Assembly: GCA_002256245.1 (NCBI GenBank)
Contig: NKIU01000001.1
Location: forward strand, 124,001 to 188,000
From: Pseudorhodobacter sp. PARRP1
GTDB taxonomy: Bacteria > Pseudomonadota > Alphaproteobacteria > Rhodobacterales > Rhodobacteraceae
Length of the DNA: 64,000 nucleotides
Reading direction: 5' to 3'
Shown piece after piece: positions 53,659 through 62,061 of the stretch. The first letter of the stretch is position 1. Every line of letters begins with the position of its first letter. The notes under the pieces are model-generated. The model worked only from the letters and a program-made list of their open reading frames with translations. It had not been told where the DNA came from and searched no databases. The translations under genes and the position numbers were made by a program.

Positions 53659-56154
53659 TCAGCCATCCACCCGGATACGCGCGTTGCTTGGATCAAACGG
53701 GCTGTCCTCGACCACCACCGCATCCCACAACTCGCGGTTCATCCGCACCTTCAGCTTGGTGCCAACCTCGGCCAGATCAGGCCGCACATAGCCCATGCCG
53801 ATCTGCTTGCCAAAAGCCACCGAATAACCGCCCGAGGTCAGACGGCCAATCTTCACGCCATCCAGCAGCAGCGCCTCTTTGCCCCACGGATCGGTGTCAG
53901 ACGGCCCGTCGATCAACAACGTGCAGCATTTCGAACGGATGCCGATATCCAGCATCGCCTGCTTGCCTTGGAAATCCTTCTTCAGATCGACAAACCGATC
54001 CAAAGCGGCCTCCAAGGGCGAGGCATCGCGGCCCAACTCGTTGCCGAAAGCCCGATACGACTTTTCCTGCCGCAGCCAGTTCTGCGCCCGCGCGCCGACC
54101 AGCTTCAACCCGTGCTTTTCGCCCGCCTTCAACAGCAAATCCCAAAGGTAGCGCTGCATCTCGATCGGATGGTGCAATTCCCAGCCCAACTCGCCGGTAT
54201 AGGCCACGCGGATCGCATTGACCGGGCACATGCCCAACTCGATCCGCCGCGCCGACAGCCACGGGAAGCGCTTGTTCGACAGCGCCGTTTCGGGGAATTC
54301 GTCCTTGATCACCTCGGCCAGAATTTTGCGCGCATTCGGCCCGGCAAGGGCAAACACACCCCACTGGGTGGTGACATCATGGATTTCGATATAGCCAAAC
54401 TCGGGCGCCTTATCCTCCGCGCATTTGCGCAGATAGTCGGCGTCGTAAGCCGTCCAAGCCCCTGCCGAGACAAGGTAATAATCATTCTCGCCATTGCGCA
54501 CGATGGTGTATTCGGTGCGCGTGGTGCCTGCGGGCGTCAGTGCATAGGTCAGGTTGATCCGGCCCACTTTCGGCAGCGTGTTGCAAGTGAACCAATCAAG
54601 GAACGCCGTCGCTCCGGGGCCTTTCACCACATGTTTGGTGAAGGCGGTGGCGTCAATCAGGCCAGCGGTTTCGCGGATCGCCTTGGCCTCATCCACCGCA
54701 TATTGCCACCAACCACCACGGCGGAAAGACCGCGATTTGTGGTCGAAATCCTCGGGCGCATTCAGCGGGCCGTAATAGATCGGACGCTCCCAGCCGTTCA
54801 CTTGGCCAAACTGCGCACCCAAAGCCTTCTGGCGATCATAGACCGGGGCGGTGCGCAAAGGCCGCGCCGCTTCGCGTTCTTCATCCGGATGGTGCAGAAT
54901 GAAAACGTGGTCGTAGCATTCCTCATTCTTGCGCGCGGCGTATTCGGTGGTCATCCAAGACCCATAACGACGCGGGTCCAGCGAGGCCATGTCGATCTCG
55001 GCCTCACCATTCACCATCATCTGCGCAAGGTAATAGCCGGTGCCGCCCGCCGCCGTGATGCCAAACGAGAAGCCTTCCGCGATCCACATATTCCGCAAGC
55101 CCGGAACCGGGCCAACCAGCGGGTTGCCGTCGGGGGTGTAGCAGATCGGGCCGTTGAAATCGTCTTTCAAACCAACCACTTCCGACGACGGCAAGCGGTG
55201 GATCATCGCCATATATTCGGCCTCGATCCGCTCAAGGTCCAGCGGGAACAGATCGGCGCGGAAGCTGTCGGGCACCGAATATTCAAAGCGTGCAGGTGCG
55301 CCCTTTTCATACGGCCCCAAGATCCAGCCGCCACGTTCTTCGCGCACATACCATTTCGCATCGGCGTCGCGCAGAACCGGATGTTCCGGGTTATTCTTGC
55401 GATACTCGACCAGCATCGGATCGGGCTCGGTCACGATGAACTGGTGTTCCACCGGAATCGCCGGGATCTTGATGCCCAGCAGCCGCGCCGTGCGCTGCGC
55501 GTGGTTGCCGGTGGCCGTCACCACATGCTCGGCCCGGATTTCGAAGGTTTCTTCCGAGGCGATCAGGTTGCCGCCCTTATCGACCATCCGCGTGCACGAC
55601 ACGATCCACTCGCTGCCGGTCCACTTATAGCCATCAACCTGAATCTTGCGCTCAATGGTGGCCCCATGCTGACGCGCGCCCTTGGCCATCGCTTGCGTGA
55701 CGTCGGCGGGGTTAATGTAGCCATCCTGCGGGTGATACAAAGCGCCGACCAGATCATCCGTGCGCAACAGCGGCCAGCGGTCTTTCATTTCCTTCGGCGT
55801 GAGAAACTCGTGATACACGCCCGCGGTTTCTGCCACCGAGGAATACAGCATGTATTCGTCCATGCGTTCCTGATGCTGCGCCATCCGCAGGTTGCCCACC
55901 ACCGCGAAGCCTGCGTTCAGGCCGGTTTCAGCCTCAAGGCTTTTGTAGAAATCCACCGAGTATTTGTGGATATGCGTGGTCGCAAAGCTCATGTTGAACA
56001 AGGGCAGCAAGCCCGCCGCGTGCCAGGTCGAGCCCGAGGTCAGCTCGTCCCGCTCTACCAGCATGGTATCCCATCCGGCCTTTGCCAGATGATAGGCAAT
56101 GCCATTGCCGACCGCACCACCGCCCACAACCAGCGCCTTGACATGAGTCTTCAT
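53659..56154 (-). CDS. Dimethylglycine dehydrogenase-type flavoprotein
   Basis: An 831-residue two-part enzyme. The N-terminal FAD oxidase domain has the dinucleotide loop VVGGGAVGNGIA and SGSTWHAAGLL, whose His45 matches the residue that covalently carries FAD in mammalian dimethylglycine dehydrogenase. The C-terminal half is a GcvT-like folate-binding domain (YYGPLNAPEDFDH onward, with VGARAQNWLRQEKSYRAFG). It demethylates dimethylglycine (or sarcosine), passing the C1 unit to tetrahydrofolate. The ATG at 56154 has a GGAGA site; the frame stays open upstream through repeat B without a better start. It fits glycine betaine catabolism with the quaternary-amine operon at 14747-22200. Confidence 0.9.
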   Translation of the reverse strand: MKTHVKALVVGGGAVGNGIAYHLAKAGWDTMLVERDELTSGSTWHAAGLLPLFNMSFATTHIHKYSVDFYKSLEAETGLNAGFAVVGNLRMAQHQERMDEYMLYSSVAETAGVYHEFLTPKEMKDRWPLLRTDDLVGALYHPQDGYINPADVTQAMAKGARQHGATIERKIQVDGYKWTGSEWIVSCTRMVDKGGNLIASEETFEIRAEHVVTATGNHAQRTARLLGIKIPAIPVEHQFIVTEPDPMLVEYRKNNPEHPVLRDADAKWYVREERGGWILGPYEKGAPARFEYSVPDSFRADLFPLDLERIEAEYMAMIHRLPSSEVVGLKDDFNGPICYTPDGNPLVGPVPGLRNMWIAEGFSFGITAAGGTGYYLAQMMVNGEAEIDMASLDPRRYGSWMTTEYAARKNEECYDHVFILHHPDEEREAARPLRTAPVYDRQKALGAQFGQVNGWERPIYYGPLNAPEDFDHKSRSFRRGGWWQYAVDEAKAIRETAGLIDATAFTKHVVKGPGATAFLDWFTCNTLPKVGRINLTYALTPAGTTRTEYTIVRNGENDYYLVSAGAWTAYDADYLRKCAEDKAPEFGYIEIHDVTTQWGVFALAGPNARKILAEVIKDEFPETALSNKRFPWLSARRIELGMCPVNAIRVAYTGELGWELHHPIEMQRYLWDLLLKAGEKHGLKLVGARAQNWLRQEKSYRAFGNELGRDASPLEAALDRFVDLKKDFQGKQAMLDIGIRSKCCTLLIDGPSDTDPWGKEALLLDGVKIGRLTSGGYSVAFGKQIGMGYVRPDLAEVGTKLKVRMNRELWDAVVVEDSPFDPSNARIRVDG

Positions 56155-56329
56155 GAGTCTCTCCGAAGGAAATTTGCCCCATATGTGCCGCAAGCACGCC
56201 CGCGCGGGCAAGGCCAGCCGACATATGGCGGATAAAAACGACATGAGTGTCAGAAAGCGGCATGGAAGCCGCGAAAGATCGCGAATTTTGGCAATCAGCG
56301 GCGTTGGTGCCCACGTCTGCCACGGTCTT

Positions 56330-56522
56330 CGAAACCGCCTGATGAACCTTCCAGTGGAAGGTTCATCGGTTTCGTTGCGCATAAGGCTGAAAGCCGTTGT
56401 GCAAGGGGCGTTGGGCAGCAAACCACCGTTGCCAATCTGCCCGCGCCTGACTGGGCTGGCGCGGTAACGCGCCTGCCTCCGGGCAGGCAGGCGCGGGCAG
56501 ATTTGTCTGCGGCCAAATCTGC
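56330..56522. repeat. Structured repeat B, copy 1
   Basis: Series of perfect stems. P1 is CGAAACC/GGTTTCG (56330-56336 with 56368-56374) around GATGAACCTTCC-AGT-GGAAGGTTCATC. P2 is TTGCGCA/TGTGCAA with inner GGCT-GAA-AGCC (56375-56404). P3 is a 16-bp stem 56434-56449 with 56488-56503, enclosing GGCGCG-GTAA-CGCGCC and GCCTGCC/GGCAGGC. P4 is GGCAGATTTG/CAAATCTGCC (56497-56506 with 56513-56522), which shares bases with the 3' side of P3. The second copy is at 61846-62039. The rest of the 56155-56530 gap should hold the dimethylglycine dehydrogenase promoter. Confidence 0.88.
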
Positions 56523-56530
56523 CAAACCCC

Positions 56531-57322
56531 CTACCCCCGCCGCATCTGCCCAAACACCGCCACCAGCGCGAAAATCACCGCCGCCGCACTGACAATCGAC
56601 GGCCCCGCAGGCGTGTCCTGCCAGAGCGACAGCCGCAGCCCGACAAGGCACGCCAAGGCCCCAAACCCGGCCGCATACAGCGCCATCGCCTCGGGCGTGC
56701 GCGCAAGCCCCCGCGCCGCCGCCGCCGGGATGATCAACATCGCCGCGATCAACAGCGCCCCCACGATCTTCAGCGCCACCGCCACCACCAGCGCCAGGGC
56801 CAGCGTCAGCACCAGCCGCTCGCGGTCCGGGTTCAACCCCGAGGCATGTGCCAAATCCTCGTTCAGAGTCGCGGTCAGCAGCGCCTGCCAGCGCCAAACC
56901 AGCGACGCCACCACCACCAACGCGCCCCCCCAGATAAACCCCAGATCAGCCTTCGACACCGCCAGAATATCGCCGAACAGATAGGTCGAAAGATCCGCCC
57001 GCACCCCCGGCACATAGGAAATCGCCACCAACCCAAACGCCAGTGCCGAATGCGCCAGCACCCCCAAAGTGGTATCCATCGCCCAGCCCCTAGCTGCCAG
57101 CGTCGAGACCGTGCCCGCCATCGCCAGCGCCACAACCAGCGTGCCCACCCCAATCGGCAGATGCAGCGCCAGCGCCAAAGCCACGCCCAGAATCGCCGCA
57201 TGGGCCGTGGCATCGCCAAAATACGCCATCCGCCGCCACACCACGAAAGACCCCAGCGGCCCCGTCGCCAGCGCCAATCCCACCCCGGCTAAAGCCGCCC
57301 GCACCAGAAAATCGTCAAGCAT
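56531..57322 (-). CDS. znuB: Zinc ABC transporter permease ZnuB
   Basis: A 263-residue inner-membrane permease with about eight hydrophobic helices. ABC-3 family features include GPLGSFVVWRRMAYFGDATAHAAILG near the N-terminus (the DAxxHxxL-like metal-path region) and ALKIVGALLIAAMLIIPAAAARG near residue 185. The ATG at 57322 overlaps the znuC stop by eight bases and gives the usual MLDDFLVRA start. Last gene of zur-znuC-znuB; repeat B copy 1 begins nine bases after its stop. Confidence 0.93.
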   Translation of the reverse strand: MLDDFLVRAALAGVGLALATGPLGSFVVWRRMAYFGDATAHAAILGVALALALHLPIGVGTLVVALAMAGTVSTLAARGWAMDTTLGVLAHSALAFGLVAISYVPGVRADLSTYLFGDILAVSKADLGFIWGGALVVVASLVWRWQALLTATLNEDLAHASGLNPDRERLVLTLALALVVAVALKIVGALLIAAMLIIPAAAARGLARTPEAMALYAAGFGALACLVGLRLSLWQDTPAGPSIVSAAAVIFALVAVFGQMRRG

Positions 57323-58088
57323 GATTATGTCCATGATGCGGGTCAGACGGCGTGCGCCCGTAAGCATCCACCCCGGTCGGCTCGTGGCTGTGATCGTGTT
57401 GGTGCTGATAGAGCGCCAGCGCGCCCTGCGACCCCAGCCCGAACAACGCGCGGTATTCCGGCGCGTTCGATACCACCACGGGCGAGCCCTGACAGCAGAT
57501 ATGCCCGTTCAGACAAATCACCCGGTCACTCGCCGCCATCACCACATGCAGATCGTGGGAAACCATCAGCACCGCCGCCCCGGTGTCGCGCCGCACCTCG
57601 TCAATCAGCCGGTAGAACCCGGCCTCGCCCGGTTGATCGAGGCCCTGCGTCGGCTCGTCGAGAATCAATATCTGCGGCCGCACCAACAAGGCCCGCGCCA
57701 GCAGCACGCGCTGAAACTGCCCGCCCGACAGCCCCGCCATCTGCCGCGTCTCCACCCCTGGCAAACCCACCCGCGCAAGGGCCGCCGTGGCGTCCGCATC
57801 CGCCACCCGGACGGGAAGCGACAAGAACCGCCGCACTGTCATCGGCATAGAGCGGTCAATCGACAGCTTTTGCGGCACATAGCCCAACCGCAACCCCGGC
57901 GCGCGCATGACCGTCCCGGCAGCCAGCGGCAAAATCCCCAACAGCGCCCGCAGCAGCGTCGATTTGCCCGATCCGTTCGGCCCAAGGATCGTCACGATCT
58001 CGCCCGCCTCAATCGCAAGCGACACATCCGTCAGCACCGGCTCGGCCCCGAACCGCACCGAAATCCCCGTGGCCGCGATCAGGCTCAT
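57315..58088 (-). CDS. znuC: Zinc ABC transporter ATPase ZnuC
   Basis: A 257-residue ATPase. Walker A reads LGPNGSGKSTLLRALLG, the signature is LSGGQFQRVLLARAL and Walker B is ILILDEPTQGLD. The His-rich tail (HQHDHSHEPTG ... HHGHNHA) is common in zinc systems. The ATG at 58088 overlaps the zur stop (ATGA). It drives zinc uptake with ZnuA and ZnuB. Confidence 0.95.
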   Translation of the reverse strand: MSLIAATGISVRFGAEPVLTDVSLAIEAGEIVTILGPNGSGKSTLLRALLGILPLAAGTVMRAPGLRLGYVPQKLSIDRSMPMTVRRFLSLPVRVADADATAALARVGLPGVETRQMAGLSGGQFQRVLLARALLVRPQILILDEPTQGLDQPGEAGFYRLIDEVRRDTGAAVLMVSHDLHVVMAASDRVICLNGHICCQGSPVVVSNAPEYRALFGLGSQGALALYQHQHDHSHEPTGVDAYGRTPSDPHHGHNHA

Positions 58089-58594
58089 GCCGCCACCTGA
58101 CAGCTTGGGCACAATCCCAGCGCCTCAACGGTGCTGCGCTCGATCACAAATCCGCTGGTCGCCGCAGCCCCCTGCAACGCCACCATCACCGGGGCGGCGG
58201 GTGCTTCGGCCACCACATTGCAACCCCGGCAGATCAGAAACACCGGCTGATGCGCCTCGCCCGGATGCATACAGGCGGTAAAGGCGTTCAGGCGGCGGAT
58301 GCGGTGCGCAAGCCCCTGTTCTTCCAGAAAATCCAGCGCGCGGTAAGCCACCGGCGGCTGATTGCCAAAGCCCTCGGCGGCAAGCCGGGTCAGCACATCA
58401 TAGGCCCCCAGCGCGCGATGTTCTTCCAGCAAAATCTCCAGCACGCGGCGGCGCACCGGGGTCAGCCGCAGGCCCTTTTCGGCCACCAAAGCCGCCGCCC
58501 GCGCCAACGCATCCGCGGCGCAATGCGCATGGTCATGCGCGGCAAAGGCCAGATCGGGGGCATCGCAGCCCGGACATGTGTGATCATCTGCCAT
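58085..58594 (-). CDS. zur: Zinc uptake regulator Zur (Fur family)
   Basis: A 169-residue Fur-family repressor with a Cys/His-rich N-terminus (CPGCDAPDLAFAAHDHAHC), the DNA-binding GLRLTPVRRRVLEILLEEHRALGAYDVL and PPVAYRALDFLEEQGLAHRI, and structural zinc pairs CRGC and CPSC. With zinc bound it should block the shared zur/znuA control region. The ATG at 58594 is 16 bases from the palindrome. First gene of zur-znuC-znuB, divergent from znuA. Confidence 0.93.
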   Translation of the reverse strand: MADDHTCPGCDAPDLAFAAHDHAHCAADALARAAALVAEKGLRLTPVRRRVLEILLEEHRALGAYDVLTRLAAEGFGNQPPVAYRALDFLEEQGLAHRIRRLNAFTACMHPGEAHQPVFLICRGCNVVAEAPAAPVMVALQGAAATSGFVIERSTVEALGLCPSCQVAA

Positions 58595-58609
58595 AGCGGC
58601 CCCTTGACA

Positions 58610-58624
58610 TGTTATAATATAACA
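58610..58624. promoter_or_regulatory. Zur-box palindrome between zur and znuA
   Basis: TGTTATA-A-TATAACA is a perfect 15-base inverted repeat matching the alphaproteobacterial Zur site as I recall it. TTGACA at 58604-58609 directly abuts it and could be the -35 element of znuA, so a bound repressor would cover both divergent promoters. Confidence 0.85.
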
Positions 58625-58663
58625 ATCATACCGCCCCTCGCCGCAAAACGAAAGACCCAACCG

Positions 58664-59578
58664 ATGCGTTATATCATATCCCTCGCCCTTGCCAGCCTGC
58701 CAACGCTTGCGCTTGCCAAAGTCCCGAACGTCGTGACCGATATCCCGCCCGTCCACGCGCTTGTGGCGCAGGTGATGGGCGATGTTGGCTCCCCGGTTTT
58801 GCTGCTGGAAAAGGGCGCAGACGAGCATGATTTTCAACTCCGCCCCAGCCAGATGCAAAGCATCGCAGACGCCGACACCGTGATCTGGATCGGCCCGGAA
58901 CTGACGCCGTGGCTTGACCGCGCCATGGTGGACAGCAAAGCGGTATCGCTGCCGCTTCTGGACGCAAAAGCCACCCAAACCCAACCCTATCCCGAAGGCC
59001 AAGGCGAAGAAGAAGAGCAACACCACGCCGACGAACCCGGCCACGCCCATGACGGCACCGATCCGCACGCGTGGATGAACCCGGCCAATGCCGAGATCTG
59101 GACCGATCTGATCGCCGCCAACCTCTCGGCCCTCGACCCCGAACACGCCGCCACCTACGCCGCCAACGCCGCCGCCACCAAGGCCCGCATCGCCGCGATG
59201 GATGCCGAGATCACCGCGCAACTGGCGCCGATCAAAGACAAATCCTTCGTCACCTTCCACGCCGCCTATGGCTACTTCGCCGCCCATTACGGCCTTGCCC
59301 GCCACGGCTCATTGGCCTTGGGCGATGCCACCACCCCAGGTGCCGCCAAACTGACCGCACTGCAAGCCGAACTGAAGGCCGGGGCCTACACCTGCGCCTT
59401 CCCGGAAATCCAGCACGACCCCGCAATGCTCACGCAACTGATGGCCGACACCCCCACCAAACTGGGTCAACCGCTTGACCCGGTGGGCTCCTCGCTCGAT
59501 TTCGGGCCAGACGCCTACGACACCTTGATGCGCACCATCGCCAAAACCTTGGCCGATTGCCTAAGCGCCAAGCCCTGA
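58664..59578 (+). CDS. znuA: Zinc ABC transporter substrate-binding protein ZnuA
   Basis: A 304-residue periplasmic zinc-binding protein of the cluster A-I family. The signal peptide MRYIISLALASLPTLALA is followed by VVTDIPPVHALVAQVMG with the first zinc histidine. DEHDFQLRPSQ comes next, then an acidic/His-rich loop (GEEEEQHHADEPGHAHDG) and the ligands DPHAWMNP and TFHAAYGYFA. The ATG at 58664 lies 40 bases beyond the Zur box. It partners ZnuB and ZnuC. Confidence 0.95.
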   Translation: MRYIISLALASLPTLALAKVPNVVTDIPPVHALVAQVMGDVGSPVLLLEKGADEHDFQLRPSQMQSIADADTVIWIGPELTPWLDRAMVDSKAVSLPLLDAKATQTQPYPEGQGEEEEQHHADEPGHAHDGTDPHAWMNPANAEIWTDLIAANLSALDPEHAATYAANAAATKARIAAMDAEITAQLAPIKDKSFVTFHAAYGYFAAHYGLARHGSLALGDATTPGAAKLTALQAELKAGAYTCAFPEIQHDPAMLTQLMADTPTKLGQPLDPVGSSLDFGPDAYDTLMRTIAKTLADCLSAKP

Positions 59579-59638
59579 ACGTCCCGGCTTGACCTTGGCG
59601 CGGCGATGGTGCCCCATCGCCGCAAACAGGGGGCGGCG

Positions 59639-60589
59639 ATGGCATATTTCGGCACTACGGCAGCGGGCAAGGCGGTTGAGCGCATCACCCTGACCGCGGG
59701 CGATCTGACCGCCCAGATCCTGACATGGGGCGCCGTTCTGCAATCGGTCCGCTTGGCCGGAGTGCCCCACGATCTGACCCTCGGCTCGGAATCCCTCGCC
59801 GATTACGAGGGCGATCTGCGCTACCACGGCTCGATCATCGCCCCCGTCGTCAACCGCCTGACCAATGCCGCAGCCCCCCTGAACGGCAACACCCTGCACT
59901 TTCAGGTCAATTTCAACGGCCAGCACACCCTGCACTCGGGCGATGCGGGCACGCATCTGAAGGTCTGGGACATCCTGCACGCCTCAGAATCCGAATGTCG
60001 CCTTGCCCTCACCCTGCCCGACGGCGAAGGCGGCTTCCCCGGCAACCGCAGGATTGAGGCGCATTTTGTGGCCCATGCCCCCGCCACCCTGCGCCTGACC
60101 ATCACCACCACAACCGACGCCGACACCCTGATCAACGCCACCAACCACAGCTATTGGAACCTTGATGGCAGCGCCGATTTCACCGGCCACACGCTGCAAA
60201 TCCCCGCCGACCACTACCTGCCTACCACGCCCGAATTCATCCCCACCGGCGAAATCCGCGCGGCCACCGGCATGTTCGATTTCCGCAAGCCCAAGGCGAT
60301 TTCACCCCACACCCCCGACCTTGATAATTGCTTTTGCCTTGGCACCCAGCAAACCCCCTTGCGCGATGCCCTGATCCTGACAGGCAAATCCGGCCTGCAC
60401 CTGACCGTCGCCACCACCGAACCCGGCATCCAGGTGTATGACTGCCGCCACGATCACTTCAAAGGTGTCGCGATCGAGGCGCAAGGCTGGCCCGATGCGC
60501 CGAACAAACCGGGCTTTCCACCGATCAGCCTGCGCGCGGGCGCGACCCTGCGCCAGATCACCGAATGGCGCTTCACCCCGCCCGCCTGA
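59639..60589 (+). CDS. Aldose 1-epimerase (galactose mutarotase)
   Basis: A 316-residue mutarotase interconverting the anomers of hexoses such as galactose or glucose. It has the beta-sandwich landmarks IIAPVVNRLTNA, the catalytic His in NATNHSYWNLDG near residue 175, LDNCFCL, and the catalytic Glu in VAIEAQGWPDAPN near residue 290. AGGGGG precedes the ATG at 59639. No galactose operon is present, so its sugar is unknown. Confidence 0.9.
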   Translation: MAYFGTTAAGKAVERITLTAGDLTAQILTWGAVLQSVRLAGVPHDLTLGSESLADYEGDLRYHGSIIAPVVNRLTNAAAPLNGNTLHFQVNFNGQHTLHSGDAGTHLKVWDILHASESECRLALTLPDGEGGFPGNRRIEAHFVAHAPATLRLTITTTTDADTLINATNHSYWNLDGSADFTGHTLQIPADHYLPTTPEFIPTGEIRAATGMFDFRKPKAISPHTPDLDNCFCLGTQQTPLRDALILTGKSGLHLTVATTEPGIQVYDCRHDHFKGVAIEAQGWPDAPNKPGFPPISLRAGATLRQITEWRFTPPA

Positions 60590-60690
60590 GCGTCGTCGCC
60601 TGAAACAGTTGAAACAAAAGGTGCAGCCAGCCCCCTTCCCCCGCCACAAAACTCAACCTACTGCTGTTGGCGCTAACGCAAGGGGGCAGC

Positions 60691-61848
60691 ATGTCTGAAG
60701 CTATCACCGGCCGCTGGGCCGTCGCGGCAATGTTCGCCACCAACGGCTTTGTCATGGGCGCTTGGGCCCCGCAAATCCCCCTGCTGCTGTCCCGCCATGG
60801 CATCAGCAACACCGCCCTTGGCCTGCTGATCCTTGCGCTTGGCTTGGGCGCTGTCAGCGCGATGCTGTTCGCGGGACGCCTGATACAATCCTACGGCTCA
60901 CGCACCATCGCGCGCTGCTTCGCGCTGGCCACCGTTCCGGCACTCCCCTTGGTCGTGCTGGCCCCGAACCTGTGGCTACTCACCCCCGCGATGACCCTGA
61001 TGGGCGCGGTCATCGGCTGCATGGATGTGGCGATGAACGCCAACGCAGTCGAGGTAGAGCGCCGCTTGGGCCGCGCCATCATGTCCTCCAGCCACGGCTT
61101 CTGGAGCCTTGGCGGCTTTATCGGCGGCCTTGGCGGCAGCTATGTGATCGCGCAATGGGGGGCCGAGCCGCAGGCGCTGATCGTCGCGGCGATTGCCTTG
61201 GCTACCGTGCTGGTCGCCGGGCCAAAGCTGATCACCGATGCCCCCCACCCGACAGCCGAAAAGCCCGCGCCACATGCGCTGCTGCCCCGCGATGCCAGCC
61301 TGTGGATCTTGGGATTCATGGCGCTGTTCTCGATGGTGCCCGAGGGTGCGGTGCTCGATTGGGCCGCGATCTATCTGGGGCGCGAGCTTGGGGCCGATAT
61401 CTTCCGCGCCGGTCTGGGCTTTGCTGGTTTCGCCGCCGCCATGGCGGTCATGCGCTTTGCGGGTGACCGTCTGCGCAATCGCTTTGGCGCGGTGAAAACC
61501 CTGCAAATTTCAGGCGTTATCTCGGCGGCTGGCCTGCTGGGCGGTGCGCTTGCACCCAATGACATCGTGGCCATCGCCAGCTTTACCTTCGCAGGCCTTG
61601 GCGTGGCGAACATGGTGCCGATCATGTTTTCCGCCGCCGGAAACCACCCCGGCATGGCGGCAGGGGCTGCGATTTCCACCGTCACGATGGTGGGCTACGC
61701 AGGCATCCTCGTTGCCCCCTCGACCATCGGCTTTGTCGCCGATCACATCGGCTTCCGCGCCACCTATGCCGCCTTGGCGGTGGTCTTGCTGGTGGTCACA
61801 GCACTTGCGCCAAGGGTGAAAGCCGCCGATGGGGTGAAGCCACTTTGA
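60691..61848 (+). CDS. MFS permease (FucP/YbjJ-like)
   Basis: A 385-residue major facilitator with about twelve hydrophobic helices. The N-terminal half carries WAVAAMFATNGFVMGAWAPQIPLLLSRHG and GCMDVAMNANAVEVERRLGR, the latter a signature of the YbjJ-type branch. The ATG at 60691 follows AAGGGGG and is preferred to an upstream TTG. Its stop codon lies inside the first stem of repeat B copy 2. The substrate is not predictable; a sugar or organic anion would fit the mutarotase next door. Confidence 0.88.
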   Translation: MSEAITGRWAVAAMFATNGFVMGAWAPQIPLLLSRHGISNTALGLLILALGLGAVSAMLFAGRLIQSYGSRTIARCFALATVPALPLVVLAPNLWLLTPAMTLMGAVIGCMDVAMNANAVEVERRLGRAIMSSSHGFWSLGGFIGGLGGSYVIAQWGAEPQALIVAAIALATVLVAGPKLITDAPHPTAEKPAPHALLPRDASLWILGFMALFSMVPEGAVLDWAAIYLGRELGADIFRAGLGFAGFAAAMAVMRFAGDRLRNRFGAVKTLQISGVISAAGLLGGALAPNDIVAIASFTFAGLGVANMVPIMFSAAGNHPGMAAGAAISTVTMVGYAGILVAPSTIGFVADHIGFRATYAALAVVLLVVTALAPRVKAADGVKPL

Positions 61849-62039
61849 AGCGAAAGAAAACTCTGCGGGGCAGAGTTTTCCGCTTCATTGCTCATAAGGC
61901 GGAACGCCGTTGAGCAAGGGGTGTGGTGCCACAAACCGCCCATTTGGAAATCGGGGCGCGCCTGACTGGGCGGGCGCGGAAACGCGCCTGCCACGGGCAG
62001 GCAGGCGCGGCCCGATTTGGCGCGGGCCAAATCGGGCAA
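61846..62039. repeat. Structured repeat B, copy 2
   Basis: Counterpart of 56330-56522 in the same order. P1 is TGAAGCG/CGCTTCA (61846-61852 with 61881-61887) around GAAAACTCTGC-GGG-GCAGAGTTTTC. P2 is TTGCTCA/TGAGCAA with inner GGCG-GAA-CGCC (61888-61917). P3 is 61948-61964 with 62002-62018 (one mismatch), enclosing GGCGCG-GAAA-CGCGCC and GCCTGCC/GGCAGGC. P4 is GCCCGATTTGG/CCAAATCGGGC (62010-62020 with 62027-62037), again overlapping the 3' side of P3. It sits between two convergent genes. Confidence 0.88.
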
Positions 62040-62061
62040 GAACCCCGAACGTCAGCAAGGA

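Noticed and set aside
56330-56522. Repeat B copy 1 as a riboswitch for dimethylglycine dehydrogenase
   Set aside because: It lies upstream of that gene, but copy 2 sits between two convergent genes and cannot be a leader, so a ligand-sensing leader role is not supported.
56155-56553. N-terminal extension of dimethylglycine dehydrogenase through repeat B
   Set aside because: The frame is open, but the ATG at 56154 has a GGAGA site and gives the standard flavoprotein start; the extension has low-complexity, Arg-rich sequence from the repeat.
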